From Nemania diffusa (lineage: Eukaryota > Ascomycota > Sordariomycetes > Xylariales > Xylariaceae): DNA of 64,000 nucleotides. Shown one piece after another: positions 12,001 to 23,736 of the stretch (within the stretch, counting starts at the first letter, position 1; each line of letters begins with the position of its first letter). The position numbers were made by a program, and so were the translations under genes. The notes beneath the pieces were generated by a model, which was given only the letters and a program-made list of their open reading frames with translations, did not search any database and was not told where the DNA came from. Location: contig JBBPUQ010000002.1 in the NCBI GenBank assembly GCA_038501195.1, positions 620,001-684,000 of the forward strand. The letters are read 5' to 3'.

Positions 12001-14988
12001 CAACAGCGCCCGGTCTCCCGGGGCAATATACACCAAGGTCATACCAAACATCGCTGGATCGCAAATTACTCTCAGTATCTTTAAAGATGCACTTTTCGCC
12101 GACAAGTGATCAAAAATCATCTAGCAATACCGCTAATATTTTTAGATAACTGAAATAATCCCTCAACTATCCATGCATCTAGCTAAAGTATAGCCGGACT
12201 TATAGATATCTTTGGAAATAAGGATCACATGTACGCACCTCATGAACCCGGTGTATTTGCATAGGCTATTCTATCACTACTCGCTCACTCTTTTGTGGTG
12301 CGTCCGGTCAGCCGACTCGACAAGAATAAGAGATACCGGCCGTAGTTCTTGGCATATCGCAATACGAATGTCCTATAAGCGTTCGATCTTCCTCGTGATT
12401 CGACGATAATTATTCTTAGTAAGATCAAAGTACTACTCGACAGGTTTTCCTACACCTTAAACAAAACCGCGCAAAATAGTTATCAGCAGTAGGACTTGAA
12501 CTAATCCGATATTGTTGATGTCTAGGAGATCTGACCTTATGAAGGGTCCAGCTTCTAGAGCAACGCCTTCGTGACCAAGTCCTACTTAGTGGAGGGGATA
12601 TGGGAGAATCAAGCACCAATAGAAAACACGGCATTCGGAATACACTAGAATAGCATAGAAGGCCGTCACTATCCAGTGAACTGGTAGGACTGATATTTCG
12701 AAAGCTGCCAGGGTTGCTCTGATTTGTTTGCGCTTCCTAGGGCCTCTGCGTACCTATCCCAAGGAGATTAACGGGTCTATCCAAGCGTATCAACAGCATA
12801 AACAGATTTCAGCTTTCAGCCAATGGGCACGCCACAGCATCCTATTTTCACAGAAAGAGAACTAAAATGATATTTAGGAAGATAAAAAGAGAAAATGGAA
12901 AAAGAAGTTATATACAACACCAGGGATTCGCTGGTCGTCACCGACCCAACTACTGGTCTGGCCCTCTCCGGCTTATCTATGGGAGAGCGGACGGGATCCC
13001 GAGTTTTCCGGAGGGTATGGTCGTATATGACAGTGTGTCGTCTCGTCTGAGATTATAAAATCGGGAAGGAGTCGCGCCTCTAGCTATTGCGAGCAGGGGC
13101 ATTTCCGCTAGAGTCATCGCCAATTTGTTGAAGAAAATGAGTATTTAGCCATTTCTATTGCTTGTAGCATAAACAAGACTAAGATGACTACATTATTGCT
13201 AAGAGTGCTTATGGTTGGAGCCCTCTCTGCTTCTGCAAGATCTGTGCGCCGTGGTGAAACGACGTCAGCCACTCGGGGATGAGACGACGCTACGGTAACA
13301 TCATGTGGAACCCTACGGTAGTTATTCAAATCTATCCCGACGGTCGGATCCGGCATATTGTGAGAGATTGTAGTTACACGTGGGTCATCGGATCTCCGCC
13401 GGGCGGAGATCTAATGGCTTCTATACTGGTTCTACAGAACAGAAGCAATCATATAGAATTTGGACCTATCTTCAAAGTAAAAGATCACGCACGAGTATCT
13501 CTTGGCTGCCTGGGAATTCACTATCGTATAAAGACGGTGTACAAGGGAAAGCCTCGACGCCAACATGCTGAACAGCCGGCTTGTCGCCATCGCAGCAAAT
13601 TTTCCGTTCCCCATATAGCTCACAAGCCTAGAGCATCTTACAATGGTATTGATACTCTTAGATATATTGCTAGGTCATATTTCTCATAGAGAATCCAACT
13701 TCGAGGATTTCACGTGTCATAGGAATTTTATTTAGATGTCGTTATGCAGACTACTAAGATTCGGGATAACTTCTAAGCAGGGCACCAACAAGCATCATTC
13801 CGGGCTCTCACAAGTGGGGGCCTAAAATGAGACCCCTTTTCCATCCTGGTTCGTCAGCCGTAATTGGGTACATTGGAGAGTGCACCCAGCTCGCCATTAG
13901 GTATCTTAGAAGCACCATGCACCTGGATCAACACTCCTATCCTCTCTGTGATTGAGGGTATACGTACTTGTGCGTTGCTCTGTATCTATATTCCAGTATT
14001 TCGTATGAAAGGACATCTAGTAGAGATCTGGCGAGAGCTGTAGTTAGACGAGAAGGCGAAGTTTTGCCAAAACATATTTCAAGCGGAAGACGTGTCTGGA
14101 TCTTCTCATCCTTGAAACTCACTATGCTAGCACAGTAGACATCCTCGTAAACTGCTTGGTCAAGTTCGATGTCTTCATCGTCATGGTGTTCAATCTGGCT
14201 TGTGTCGTGTGATAGTTTCCGCATACCCTCAATTATAAGCACATTAATTAATTGGTGCTCGGTCGCTTGTAGTCTTTCGAAGTTCCTTTGACCGTCTGGC
14301 AACTACAAAGTCCTATCAAGGACGAAGGAGAGTTCATCTGACGAAGAGTACTACCCTCGAATATCTCAACAGTCTTCTGTTGTATCGGGACACCATCTTT
14401 ATAGCTGAGTTCAAGAGTCGCGTTTCAGCACTTTTGGGATCTTGGAGCTGATACTAGCACCTGCAAGCTGGACAGTCACTCAGAGACTAGTCGGTCCGCT
14501 TATGCAAATGGACACGTCGACTTATTCGTCGGTTATGGCCTACGACGATGCCTTAATATAGAGACGGTACATCTCTCACCTCGCATTCAGTGTGCTTGTT
14601 TTAAAGTAGTGACGGTTCTTCGAAGACACGGGATTAGATACTCGGTTCCACAACTAGATACTAGGCATAGGGGGACTTCCATTTTTATATTGTCAAGGGC
14701 ATAGGTGCCACCGGCGCGAAGAACCAGGTACCTAGGTAGTTGTTGCGCGGAGAAATATGACGTCCCGGGGGATCTAAATAATACTTATATGCCCCACCTC
14801 CTTCCCTCCTTGCTCCATACTATCTAGGGCAAGCAGGCAGGCCCGGTTCGGTATCATATACCGAAGCCGATCACCAAGCACCAGTTAAGAGCGACCTTGA
14901 TCTCATTCGTAGCTTACGCCTAAGCGTCTACATTACGAAAGCAGTAGAAAGGATACAATTTTGCCAACATTCCTTCTCAATCAATCCA
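9086..14988. other. 5.9-kb gene-poor region
   Basis: Only short frames that match no recognised family. Two small frames were examined: one at 13279-13689, just downstream of a hydrophobic leader-like start reading MTTLLLRVLMVGALSASA (ATG near 13183), and one on the minus strand at 14302-13937. Neither could be extended with convincing splice sites. A palindromic element (11013-11208) and a tRNA-like fold (12488-12586, minus) are the only structured items noted. The leader at 13183 could mark a decayed secreted-protein gene. Confidence 0.5.
11013..11208. mobile_element. 196-bp near-perfect palindrome, probable foldback MITE
   Basis: Two ~80-nt arms, starting AGTATCCCTTTGAGTGCCGT on each strand, are inverted around a ~26-nt spacer, with only a few mismatches near the inner ends. 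If the element is 11017-11204, it is flanked by TA on both sides, as expected for Tc1/mariner-type insertions; the flanking AG/CT also pair, so the border is not certain. Both strands carry the same short mirror-image frame, which is a consequence of the palindrome and not a gene. Confidence 0.75.
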
Positions 14989-16320
14989 ATGTATAGTCTC
15001 GCAAGATCAGCTGTACTGGCGAGCATAGTCATATTTTTGGCATTTGCTTTGCAGTTTGCTTGGGCGCCGACTGCAGCACTTGAACGTGTTGCCGAAGGCG
15101 TAACCAACTGGCTCTCTAAGAGATCCAGCACTTCTCGCATCGATACGCAGTAATGACTTTGATCTCCTATAGAAGTACAGAGCACTAATTGCAGTTACAG
15201 CATCCACGTGCTAACGCCAAGCTATATCAAGGCGCTAGATGAGAGCGGTGGTGACCCTGCAGGGTGGGCTACTCCCAGCTGGACACTGGAAGAGTGTGTG
15301 CGTTTCTGCGACACGATCGGGGCATCTTTTTCAGTCCTGTCAGTTACGGCTCCTGGCCCTGCTCTTCTCGGCCCCACTGAGAGTGGCAGAAAGCTCGCGC
15401 GAGCCCTGAACGACGAAGTCTGGGACGTTTGCCAGCAGCGACCAGAACGATTTGGCTTTTTTGCAAGTTTGCCTGATTTTAACGATATCGAAGGGACACT
15501 CGAAGAGATTAGGAATATCTTCGGGGTCGAGAAGAGGGCTAATGGAGTCGTGATTATGTCGTCGTATGGCGACAAGTTGGTTGGCGACTACGCGTTTAGG
15601 CCTATCTGGGCAGAATTGAACAAATACTCGGCCCTTGTATTTCTGCATCCTAGCCACCTAAACGTCATGCCCGAGAAGATCGGGGGGTTTCTCCCGCAGC
15701 CAGTCATAGACTACCCACTCGCAACTACTCGGGCAGCCATGTCCTTGATTGTATCAGGTATCATGTCAGACTACACTCAGATTGAGGTCATATTGAGCCA
15801 CGCTGGCGGTGCTTTTCCGATGATCGCGCAGCGCGGCATCGGTGCTCTTTTGGAACCGACCCTTGCCCGGCAGACTAATACCAGTATGATAAAGGCGTAT
15901 GTAAACCCGGAGTATAATTAGAACCCCGTGCTCATTGAAAACAGAAAAATAGCCGCCAATCGCTTCTGGTATGACCTCGCGATTTCTACCAGCGAAGCAC
16001 AGCTTAAGGCTCTCCTTGCCACGACATCCCCGTCAAAGATTGTCTATGGCAGCGATTTCCCGTATGCGCCAAGAATAGGTATCTATACCGGCTTGTTACA
16101 ATATAGCAAATTCGTCCGCAGCCCTGAAGGTAAGAAGATTGGCCCTGCTCAGCTGCACGAGAATGCCAAGCGTCTACTGAAGAAGCATGCTCCTGAACGG
16201 GGTTTCTTGCCTCGAGCTGACGGCGCTGAGCCTGAGTATTACGAGCCGGAATACGGGTTGGAAGTTAGTAGCTACGCCAAACAGGCGAGAGAGGAACTGG
16301 GAGGGACTTTGGAGCACTGA
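14989..16320 (+). CDS. 6-methylsalicylate decarboxylase/ACMSD-like amidohydrolase with N-terminal leader (3 exons)
   Basis: Exons 14989-15149, 15201-15896 and 15945-16320 give 410 aa. The first join restores the metal-binding RIDTHIHVLTP motif across a 51-bp intron; the second removes a 48-bp GTATGT...AACAG intron that contains a TAG, so the apparent stop at 15919 is intronic. Family features in order: HxH at the start of the barrel, RFGFFASLPDFNDIEGTLEE, ALVFLHPSHLNVMPEK, VILSHAGGAFPM, and KIVYGSDFPYAP with the catalytic Asp. These match the metal-dependent amidohydrolase_2 decarboxylases (ACMSD, and the 6-methylsalicylate decarboxylases of patulin and yanuthone pathways). It starts with a ~30-residue hydrophobic leader (MYSLARSAVLASIVIFLAFA...), which suggests secretion or membrane anchoring; known pathway members are described as intracellular. 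No polyketide synthase is in the window, so the substrate is open. Confidence 0.85.
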
Positions 16321-16551
16321 TACCAAGGGGGGTTGTCCCGGAGCAGATGGGAGCACTGTAGCAGCTAGGAAGAAGGGTATAAAAGGAGTCCAAAACCGTG
16401 TATCCAATTTGAAAGCCAAAAAAATCCTAATTTGCCCATGTGCAATAGCACAGCCGCTGGTATCCAAAACAAAAACGCCTCTGCCAGAAAATGCTCAAGG
16501 TTTCCATGGTATCTCCCTTCCAAGTTTGTCGAGCGCTCCAATGATATCTTA

Positions 16552-16665
16552 ATGCCAAATGCCAAATACCAAGCGCCAAATACCAAATGCCAAATGCCAA
16601 ATGCCAAATGCTAATGCTAAATGCCAAAAATGCCAAAAATGCCAAAGTCCAAATGTTAAATGCCA
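16552..16665. repeat. AATGCCA-type 7-bp minisatellite
   Basis: Tandem imperfect copies of a 7-bp unit (AATGCCA, with ATACCA, GCGCCA and AATGCTA variants). It lies just downstream of the last kinase exon on its 3' side (minus strand), so it may fall in or near that transcript's 3' UTR. Confidence 0.85.
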
Positions 16666-16696
16666 ATTTTCAATGAGAAATGAGAAGCAATATTCG

Positions 16697-17711
16697 TTAT
16701 CCCCACAAGTTGCGGTTCTTCACGATCCAGGGGTGGAAAGGGACGTCTTTAAGAGGCAATCGCTTCGATGGTTCCAAAACAAGCAACTACGTAATAGATT
16801 AGTTGGTCTGAAGAATAGAAATATCAGAGAGGTAAGGGGAGAAATAGAACAGCCTTTCTCTTCTCACTTTTGCACATATGAAAGCGGAAGGTTCTTACCG
16901 AGTTAACGAAATCTTTTGCCTCTGGGGATATGAATTCCGGTAGAGGAATCATGTCTCTCTCACGAATTTTTCGGACCGTTATGGCGACGCTATCATCGTC
17001 AAATGGAGCTACGCCCGTGAGAAACTCGTACGTCAAGACCCCGAGCGCCCATAGGTCTATCGCGTTGGTGTACCGTGCCATAGCAAATGTCAACTCAGGG
17101 GCTAGGTAGTCCGGGGTGCCGCACGGGGTGGTTCTCCGGTTCTCCGGGGCATGGACGCTGAGGCCGAAGTCGGCCAGCTTCAGCTCGCCGTACACGCCGA
17201 CGAGGATGTTCTCGGGCTTTATGTCGCGGTGCATGATGTGCTTGCCGTGGAGGTGGAGCAGGGACGACGCAACCTGCGATATGTACTTGGCCGCGCGCGG
17301 CTCCGGGAACCGCACCGCCCGCTGCAGGACGTCGAATAACTCGCCGCCTGCCGCGTATTCGAGAACGAGTACGATCCTCTTCTCGTCGTGAAACCATGCG
17401 TAGAACCCGATGATCCCGGGGTGCCGGAGGTTGCTGTGCACCTCTATCTCACGTCTGACATCTTTTTCCATTTCCCCATTTTCGATTCGCTTCTTGATTA
17501 AAACCTTGAGGGCGCAGATCCAGCCAGACTTGCGGTGTCTGGCGAGGTATACTCGTCCGAAATTCCCCTTACCTAGCGCCTTACCGATTTCAAACAGTCC
17601 CATGTGCAGTTTTTCAATTGGAGGGGATCGGGTGACGCTATTTCCGCCATTATTTGATTGTGGAACCTGAGGTCTCACACCCGCTTGTCTCTGTTTGGAT
17701 GATATAGACAT
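16697..17711 (-). CDS. Aurora/Ipl1-like serine/threonine kinase (2 exons)
   Basis: Exon 1 is 17711-16899. A GTAAGA...ACGTAG intron then joins 16786-16697, which supplies the missing kinase end LLVLEPSKRLPLKDVPFHPW, for 300 aa. Kinase landmarks: glycine loop GKGNFG 47-52, ATP lysine K69, helix-C Glu near 88, HRD 161-163, DFG 181-183, activation loop NRRTTPCGTPDYLAPE with T194/T195, and a final HPWI motif. The glycine-loop surroundings, the LRHPGIIGFYAWFHDEKRIV stretch and RRTTxCGTxDYLxPE are Aurora-type. Auroras act in chromosome segregation with INCENP. GTPDYLAPE differs from the usual GTLDYLPPE and the N-terminal extension is short, so this may be an accessory paralogue rather than the essential copy. 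The start at 17711 (MSISSKQRQ) is preferred over 17759. Confidence 0.85.
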
Positions 17712-19202
17712 TATTATTAGAGCACTGTGTGCAAGCGCAATGAGGCATCGCAGATACAATTGGTTCGCTTGTGATGATGTGGCTGAGTAGGTGGAGAGGT
17801 ATGGAGTCGTATTGCTGTATTGAGCTACTGAGCTACCAGTATTGGGTAAGTAAACATATCAAAGAAGTCTCTCTCTAAACCTAAAAGGGACGGTTGTCCC
17901 GACAACAGATGCATGCTCCCCATAATACTATGTAGGTTCATGCGTACGCATTGTATAAGGTATAGAATGAAAACCAGGGCTTATAGTGCCCAAAATTGTT
18001 GGAACTTAATTCTTTTAAAGTGTAAACCAAGCAGGTATAGATCATATGTAATCATATATTATAAACCAAGTAGCCACTCACCTAGGGTATGTACATATCT
18101 TTCCTTCTGTGACGCTTATTGTGTAGATATAGGGTCGACGTAATAGCTACAAATTTAGTCCATTTCGAGCCCTTTGGGACCTAAATCTAGCTATTACATA
18201 ACTTCCCCTCAATAGACAGATCCCAATGCAACATTGAGCTGGCCGAAAGCAGGGCTGTCAGGCAATATTAGCTTTCCCCGGCATCTTTCCGAGCCCTAAG
18301 GAGCTAATGCCGGCTGTTGATGCATGTGGGTATGATGTGTACGTCTAGCGTGTCTGCCCCCCGCACGACTAACGATGCGCTTTACTCATAAGTGGTTAAG
18401 AAGAAGACACGGCGCCTAGAACTTGTACTTACTTCGCAACACCATCTTAGGTATAAATGGGCTCTAAATGGGGTAGAAGTGAGGGGTTTTGTGTTTAGGT
18501 CAGCTTGGCCCGCTGATCTTTTGAAGTAACTATGCCCGCCTTATGCTTTCTACTTGTACATATCCTACAATACTGTACTTAGACTTAACTACCTAGCTAG
18601 CTGGCGACTTGTGACTATTATTAGCGCGGAAAGGTAGTAGCAAGCGTAGTACAGCCTGACAATATAGTGCACAGTACCCATATTGTACTGTGTTGTATGC
18701 TACACATACGTACTGCGTAGTGGTTTTGCCAAGATATGTAAGTCTATGTCTGGTGATACAGAAGCAGGCTTAGACAGTCATTTCGTCCAGTGCTTGTCTA
18801 GCTTGCTATTTATGTCTCGGTAGTCACCCTTCTGCCCTCGTATTCATCATCACTGGCATTCCACCATGTTTGGGGTCTGTTTGGGGCATCGGATGGTCTA
18901 CCAAGGCTTGGCTTGCTGTTGGTCTATCCTTCTCCGACCTAGAAAAGCAGATGAGATCATGATGCATAAAGCTATAGCAACCTAGCCGTTGCGAGCGATA
19001 GACAAACCTTATTTCATTATTGTTTGTCTAGGATTCCCTGTGTAATTGGGCTCACTCCTATGCCCCTCATCCAGCAAGCCAGATGCAAACAGATTCACGA
19101 GAGCTAGATTGATATAAATACTAACTCTGCGACCTCACAAGATTCGGCCTTTCAATCATCGACTATCTCTTCTATCATATCTTACACGAGGTCCTTGAAA
19201 AC
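17712..19202. other. Intergenic, divergent promoters
   Basis: About 1.5 kb between the kinase (minus) and the small secreted protein (plus). It should hold both promoters. No gene was seen. Confidence 0.5.
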
Positions 19203-19820
19203 ATGTCTTTCACCCAGAGGATTGCTTTAGTCACATGCCTAGCCCTTACGGGTATGGCAGCGCCGCGTCATTCTACTCGCTCTACTTTCATACGGGATCA
19301 GCCAGACGCTGGAAACTCAAACGTCCTCGTTCAACCAACAATGTATCAAGTATTTCCATTTGATGCCGGAAAGTCAGTGCCAGCGGTCTCGCAATTAGAA
19401 GTTCAACGGACCAACGACTCCTCCACGCTGGAGAACATTGCCGTCTTCGAGGGCATCCCAGCCGATGCGAAGACCTGCATGCTCGGCTGGGTTCAAGCCG
19501 CCAAAGATGAGCGCACCGATTTCGTCGTCAAAGGAAACGGATTGCTAGCTGCGCAGCAATTATTGCGGTTCCCCGATGGGGATGTGAGCTGGGAGACCAT
19601 TACTCCCATCGCAAAGGAAGCGGTCGACCAGGGATGGCCACTACTTCATCCCGATACTACATCTTGGCCTGAGATTGAGACGGCTGAGAAACACATTGCA
19701 GGCTTCATAGACTGTGCGGAGACAATCTACTTGAAGATTCAGGTTGATTATCGCGACCACGACGGCTCTGTGTATCTAGGGCAGGACGCCAACAATGGTC
19801 TTACCCTTGAGGTCCAATGA
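19203..19820 (+). CDS. Small secreted protein, possibly But2 C-terminal-like, 205 aa
   Basis: Single exon. A clear secretory leader (MSFTQRIALVTCLALTGMAA) is followed by a basic stretch APRHSTRS, then a soluble domain. The segment TLENIAVFEGIPADAKTCML and the surrounding beta-rich pattern resemble the 'ubiquitin 3 binding protein But2 C-terminal' domain seen in many fungal secreted proteins, but the match is from memory and weak. Only two cysteines follow the leader (in KTCMLGW and IDCAETI), enough for one disulphide. A TATA-like motif (GATATAAATA) lies about 90 bp before the ATG. Its size and secretion fit an extracellular or effector-like protein; function unknown. Confidence 0.75.
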   Translation: MSFTQRIALVTCLALTGMAAPRHSTRSTFIRDQPDAGNSNVLVQPTMYQVFPFDAGKSVPAVSQLEVQRTNDSSTLENIAVFEGIPADAKTCMLGWVQAAKDERTDFVVKGNGLLAAQQLLRFPDGDVSWETITPIAKEAVDQGWPLLHPDTTSWPEIETAEKHIAGFIDCAETIYLKIQVDYRDHDGSVYLGQDANNGLTLEVQ

Positions 19821-22289
19821 ATGATAGTTAGCTTAAGGACTGGAGGACAGAATTGGTAGCACGCATGGGTAAATATTATGTCGTACGACGATTAGCTGTC
19901 TTACACGATACTCTACATTCATTATTAAAAATAATTCTTTATCACACTTATACCGTATTGTTGTGTACAGTGACAACTTCTGTGATGTTATACTGCAGGT
20001 GACAACTTGCAACCCCGGCAATATCTTACCTCAGCCCATTAGCACTGTCTGACATGTGTCAACCACACTGTAAATAGATACTATGATAGCACCGAGATAT
20101 TTTAAGTGGGTGCATCTGAGAGATAAACCCCATAAACGTAACCGATACAACCAGGGCTTAGCAGGATATGAAGGCAAGTTAACAGAGTTTCGCCGGAATT
20201 TGTATATGACATAGATAGTGACTTTAGCTAAGATGTTAATCGGAGTTAGAGTTTCATCTCATTACCTAAGCCCCGCATCTATAGCTTTATCCAGTTGTTT
20301 TTCTCCATCTCAATATCGATAATGAAGCCCACCCCCGCAGAAGTGCCCCCAAACCCCCAAATTTTCCATGTCATCTGCTCTCATTTCCCGAGGTGAATAT
20401 TGCATATTCCTCGATTGAAGCCAATAATACGTCCTCTATGTTAGCGTCGAACCTTAATTGTTTTACCGAAGTCGGGTTCATTGTGGTCGATGACGTGACG
20501 CAGCCCTGCTCGGATTCTTCGATGGAACGTTCCACCGCCGGATACCTAGCATCGCCAATCGCCTCAGTCCGGACGGACATCTCCACGAATACAGCCCAGC
20601 TTTCGGGCCGGCTGCAATCCCTAGCGTTGCCGGTATTCCCCGTCAATACCAACTACAGATCGGCGTGATTAGACTGAGTGCGTAAGGCCTGAATAGCGTG
20701 CCTTGGCTATAGTCTGTGCTAGATTTGGGGATCAACTGCGATAGCTAGAAGCTGCTGATCACATCTGCGCTTACGGTACGACCACTCAGCCTCCTTGTCG
20801 TTTCACAAGCACCAACTAAGCCAGCTGATCGTCGTACATACGCAAGTATTGCGTCTGGATCCCGAGTATTAATAAGCATGCACAAGCCCCCCTAGCTCTG
20901 GCCTCATGATTATCTATACGCTCGAGTTTCTGAGAAATGTCACAAGCTTGCCTACATCAAGAATTGAGTGCTTGACTCGATGCGTATGGAGTTAGTCTTG
21001 ATAATGCTAGAGTAATGGGTGGCCCTATAGGTGAAATGAAAGGTAACAAGGCCGCTAGTCTCTGTCGACTATACTTCATATGTTTAGTGGGACATCCATT
21101 CAACTCTTCCATCTATCGATGATAATTACAAGACGTGGTCGGTTAGTTGTGCTACCGAGGATAACTTTTCTTAGCCCTTTCCTTGACATATTGTGTAAGG
21201 TACCTTGATATAAGCTAGATATGCCTCTAGCCTGAATTCTAGAAACTAAATACTTAAGCTGCGAACTGATTAGACTTTTGGGATAGTGATGATAATCATG
21301 CTTGTATAGCTCGATGTCAGGAAGCAACTACTTGATAGAAAGCTTCGTTCTCTGATCCCTATATCGCTTCTTCCTCCCCTTAGAAAGTATAAGAGATAGT
21401 TTATCTGTGTGGGTATGTACAACTGAGCATCGATTAGACCTTCCGTATCTAGCTATGTACCTAAGAGAGGCTGAAGCATATCAAGGTGCGGTTCCTAGAC
21501 TAATCAGGTGTAGAAATCGAGAAGATTATCTTTTCAGTGGCATGGAGACATAAGATTGGCTGACCCGACATATTGTCTCTATTCTACGCGTGAGTTTAAA
21601 GGAAATAGGGGTGATGCAGTCAAGCCTATGAACGTCTTATAGCCGCCGAATGTGAGGTCATCATTTATAGATCACTAATTAAGTCCATTCGACTATCACG
21701 GGGCGTAAATGCCTACAAACTTATAACACGGGTACCCGTCGAGTTCAACTGTGAGCTGATTATTTACCTGTTTTAAGCAAGATTCATATATCAGATCAAA
21801 CTTAGCTAAAAAAGAAAAAGCTTAACTACTGCAATGCCGCTGTTGTTCACAAAGAGAGGATTAGTGAAGCAGCAGATATCAAAGCTTTATGAAACCCTCA
21901 GCGTAACTCTACTGTTAGTTCAGTTTTTCCTGTCATGAATTCGGTCAGCGTTGAAACTTCATGACCGTACAGACTAAGAGAGCCAATTTTGGAACATATA
22001 TAAACCAATCTAACAATAATTAATTGAGAATCACTAAATTGTGCACCAAACTGTGACGGTTTTCGTCTCGTCTCTCATCGATGTCTACTAGGATCTCCTA
22101 AATCGAATCAAATAAAGTAGGATCTTATTGTAAATACCTAAACACAAGTATCCGTAAGGGGTTTAGTCATCTTGGAAATACTGCTACAATGGATACGAGA
22201 CGACGACAAGGTCACATGCGGGACTGCGAGGGTTAGTCAGGTTTAAACCTTTTAAATACCTGCGCTAGACTAATCGCTTAACTGAATAG
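19821..22289. other. 2.5-kb gene-poor region
   Basis: No convincing gene. Frames near 20371-20668 overlap on both strands, start and end at unremarkable sites and show no family features. Confidence 0.5.
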
Positions 22290-22299
22290 TAGTTTTAGG

Positions 22300-23034
22300 G
22301 AGGGGCCTGACAACCCGACCAGTACCCCCCTACCCCCACATACCTACAGTGCTAAAAAACAGCCAATAGAAAATAAAAGAGCCGCCCCATCCGACCACTA
22401 CTAGTAAAGTTGAAATATTTTTTATTAAATAGTTAATAAATTAATAATCGATTAATAATTAATTAATAATTAATAAATATATATATATATAATATTATTA
22501 TAAAATTTTATATATAATTATAATAAATATAATATTTGTTAATTAATAATTAATCGATTAATAATTAATTAATATTTGATTAATATTTAATATATAAATT
22601 TTTTATTTTTTTATTTTTATTTTTTTTTAAAAAATAACTTTTATATATATATTTATTAATTATTAATTAATTATTAATCGATTATTATTTATATAGAAAT
22701 TTTATTAAGTTAAAAATATTTTACTATAATTGATTATTAATCGATTATAATAAAATATTTCAATATTAATATAATATATTATATATAATATATTTTAATT
22801 ATTAATTAATTATTAATCGATTAATATTTAATTATTATTTATATATAAAAATTCTCTAAGTTAAAAATATTAAATAACAATCGATTAATAATCGATTATT
22901 TTATTTATTTTATTTTTAAATTACCCGACCAGTGCTAGTGTTTTAGCGCTGTTGATCGCATCCACTTCGCTGACTTAATTTGGGTGTTGGTGTGTTGATC
23001 AAGGGGGGGTACTGGTCAGGTTGTCTGGGTACAC
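22300..23034. mobile_element. 735-bp AT-rich nonautonomous element with TIRs and 10-bp TSD
   Basis: Termini are inverted copies: reading inward, the left has GACAACCCGACCAGTACCCC and the right has GACAACCTGACCAGTACCCC, about 25 of 31 positions matching from the outer ends. The directly flanking 10-mer TAGTTTTAGG occurs at both 22290-22299 and 23035-23044, a likely target-site duplication. TSDs of 9-11 bp are typical of Mutator-like elements. The interior is almost pure A/T and repeatedly contains AATCGATT within TTAATTAAT palindromes. There is no coding capacity. An internal copy of CCCGACCAGT near 22923 suggests nested or duplicated ends. Confidence 0.75.
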
Positions 23035-23044
23035 TAGTTTTAGG

Positions 23045-23736
23045 CTCTAAGCTAGGCTATGAGATGGAGCTCAGTGTTCGCAACTTCTAGTTCGTGATAG
23101 AGTTTGGCGTTTCGGTAAACGAGTAAAATAAAAGAGAAGATAGAATTGTTAATGGCATTCTGACATTGACGTTTAAATCTGGAACTTGGCGTGATATAAT
23201 CCACACTTGGCAGTCGGGACGATCTCCCGGGTACCTGGTTAGTGGTTCATATAAACACAGCTGAACATGGGGCTAGGCTATTTTAGGGCTGCGGCTGAGA
23301 TCTTGCTGCGCTTAAACCCCTATTTCTTTTTCACTATGCTAGAGCACGCACAGTGTATAACTAAGTAGGTAGGTAATATGGAACGGTAAAGTCTAGACTC
23401 TAGGCACTATCGGGTGCATAACGGTGTTTAGACCCGCAACAGGTTAGTGATATCGATAGTCTTCGGCGCGCGGTATTTCATTCGTTACCCACGTTATTAA
23501 AAGCCTCTTTGGGCCTATGTGGAAATAGCTGAGGCGGATTTCTATGTCACATTGTCCCTGCAATCAGCTGTTAGGGCCCGGCGCGTTGGGCCGAGTGTTA
23601 GGAAATTCGCGAGGCAACTAGTCAGAGTTAATTTTGCACCTATATAGAGATTTGATCTCCCTTAGACGATTCCTAGCCCTTCTCCGTTCTCTACTGTTCG
23701 GTCTTCCTTACTGTAACCAAGTCGCTCGTTAAGTTC
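23045..23736. other. Promoter region of the secreted Ser/Pro-rich gene
   Basis: About 700 bp between the AT-rich element and the ATG at 23737. No gene was seen. Confidence 0.5.

Noticed and set aside
13279..13689. 136-codon frame with a nearby signal-peptide-like start at 13183
   Set aside because: The leader and the frame could not be joined by convincing splice sites and no family was recognised, so it is mentioned only as a possible relic.
15919..15921. In-frame TAG suggesting the decarboxylase-like gene is a pseudogene
   Set aside because: A 48-bp GT-AG intron (15897-15944) with a branch-like CTCAT removes it and restores a conserved reading frame.
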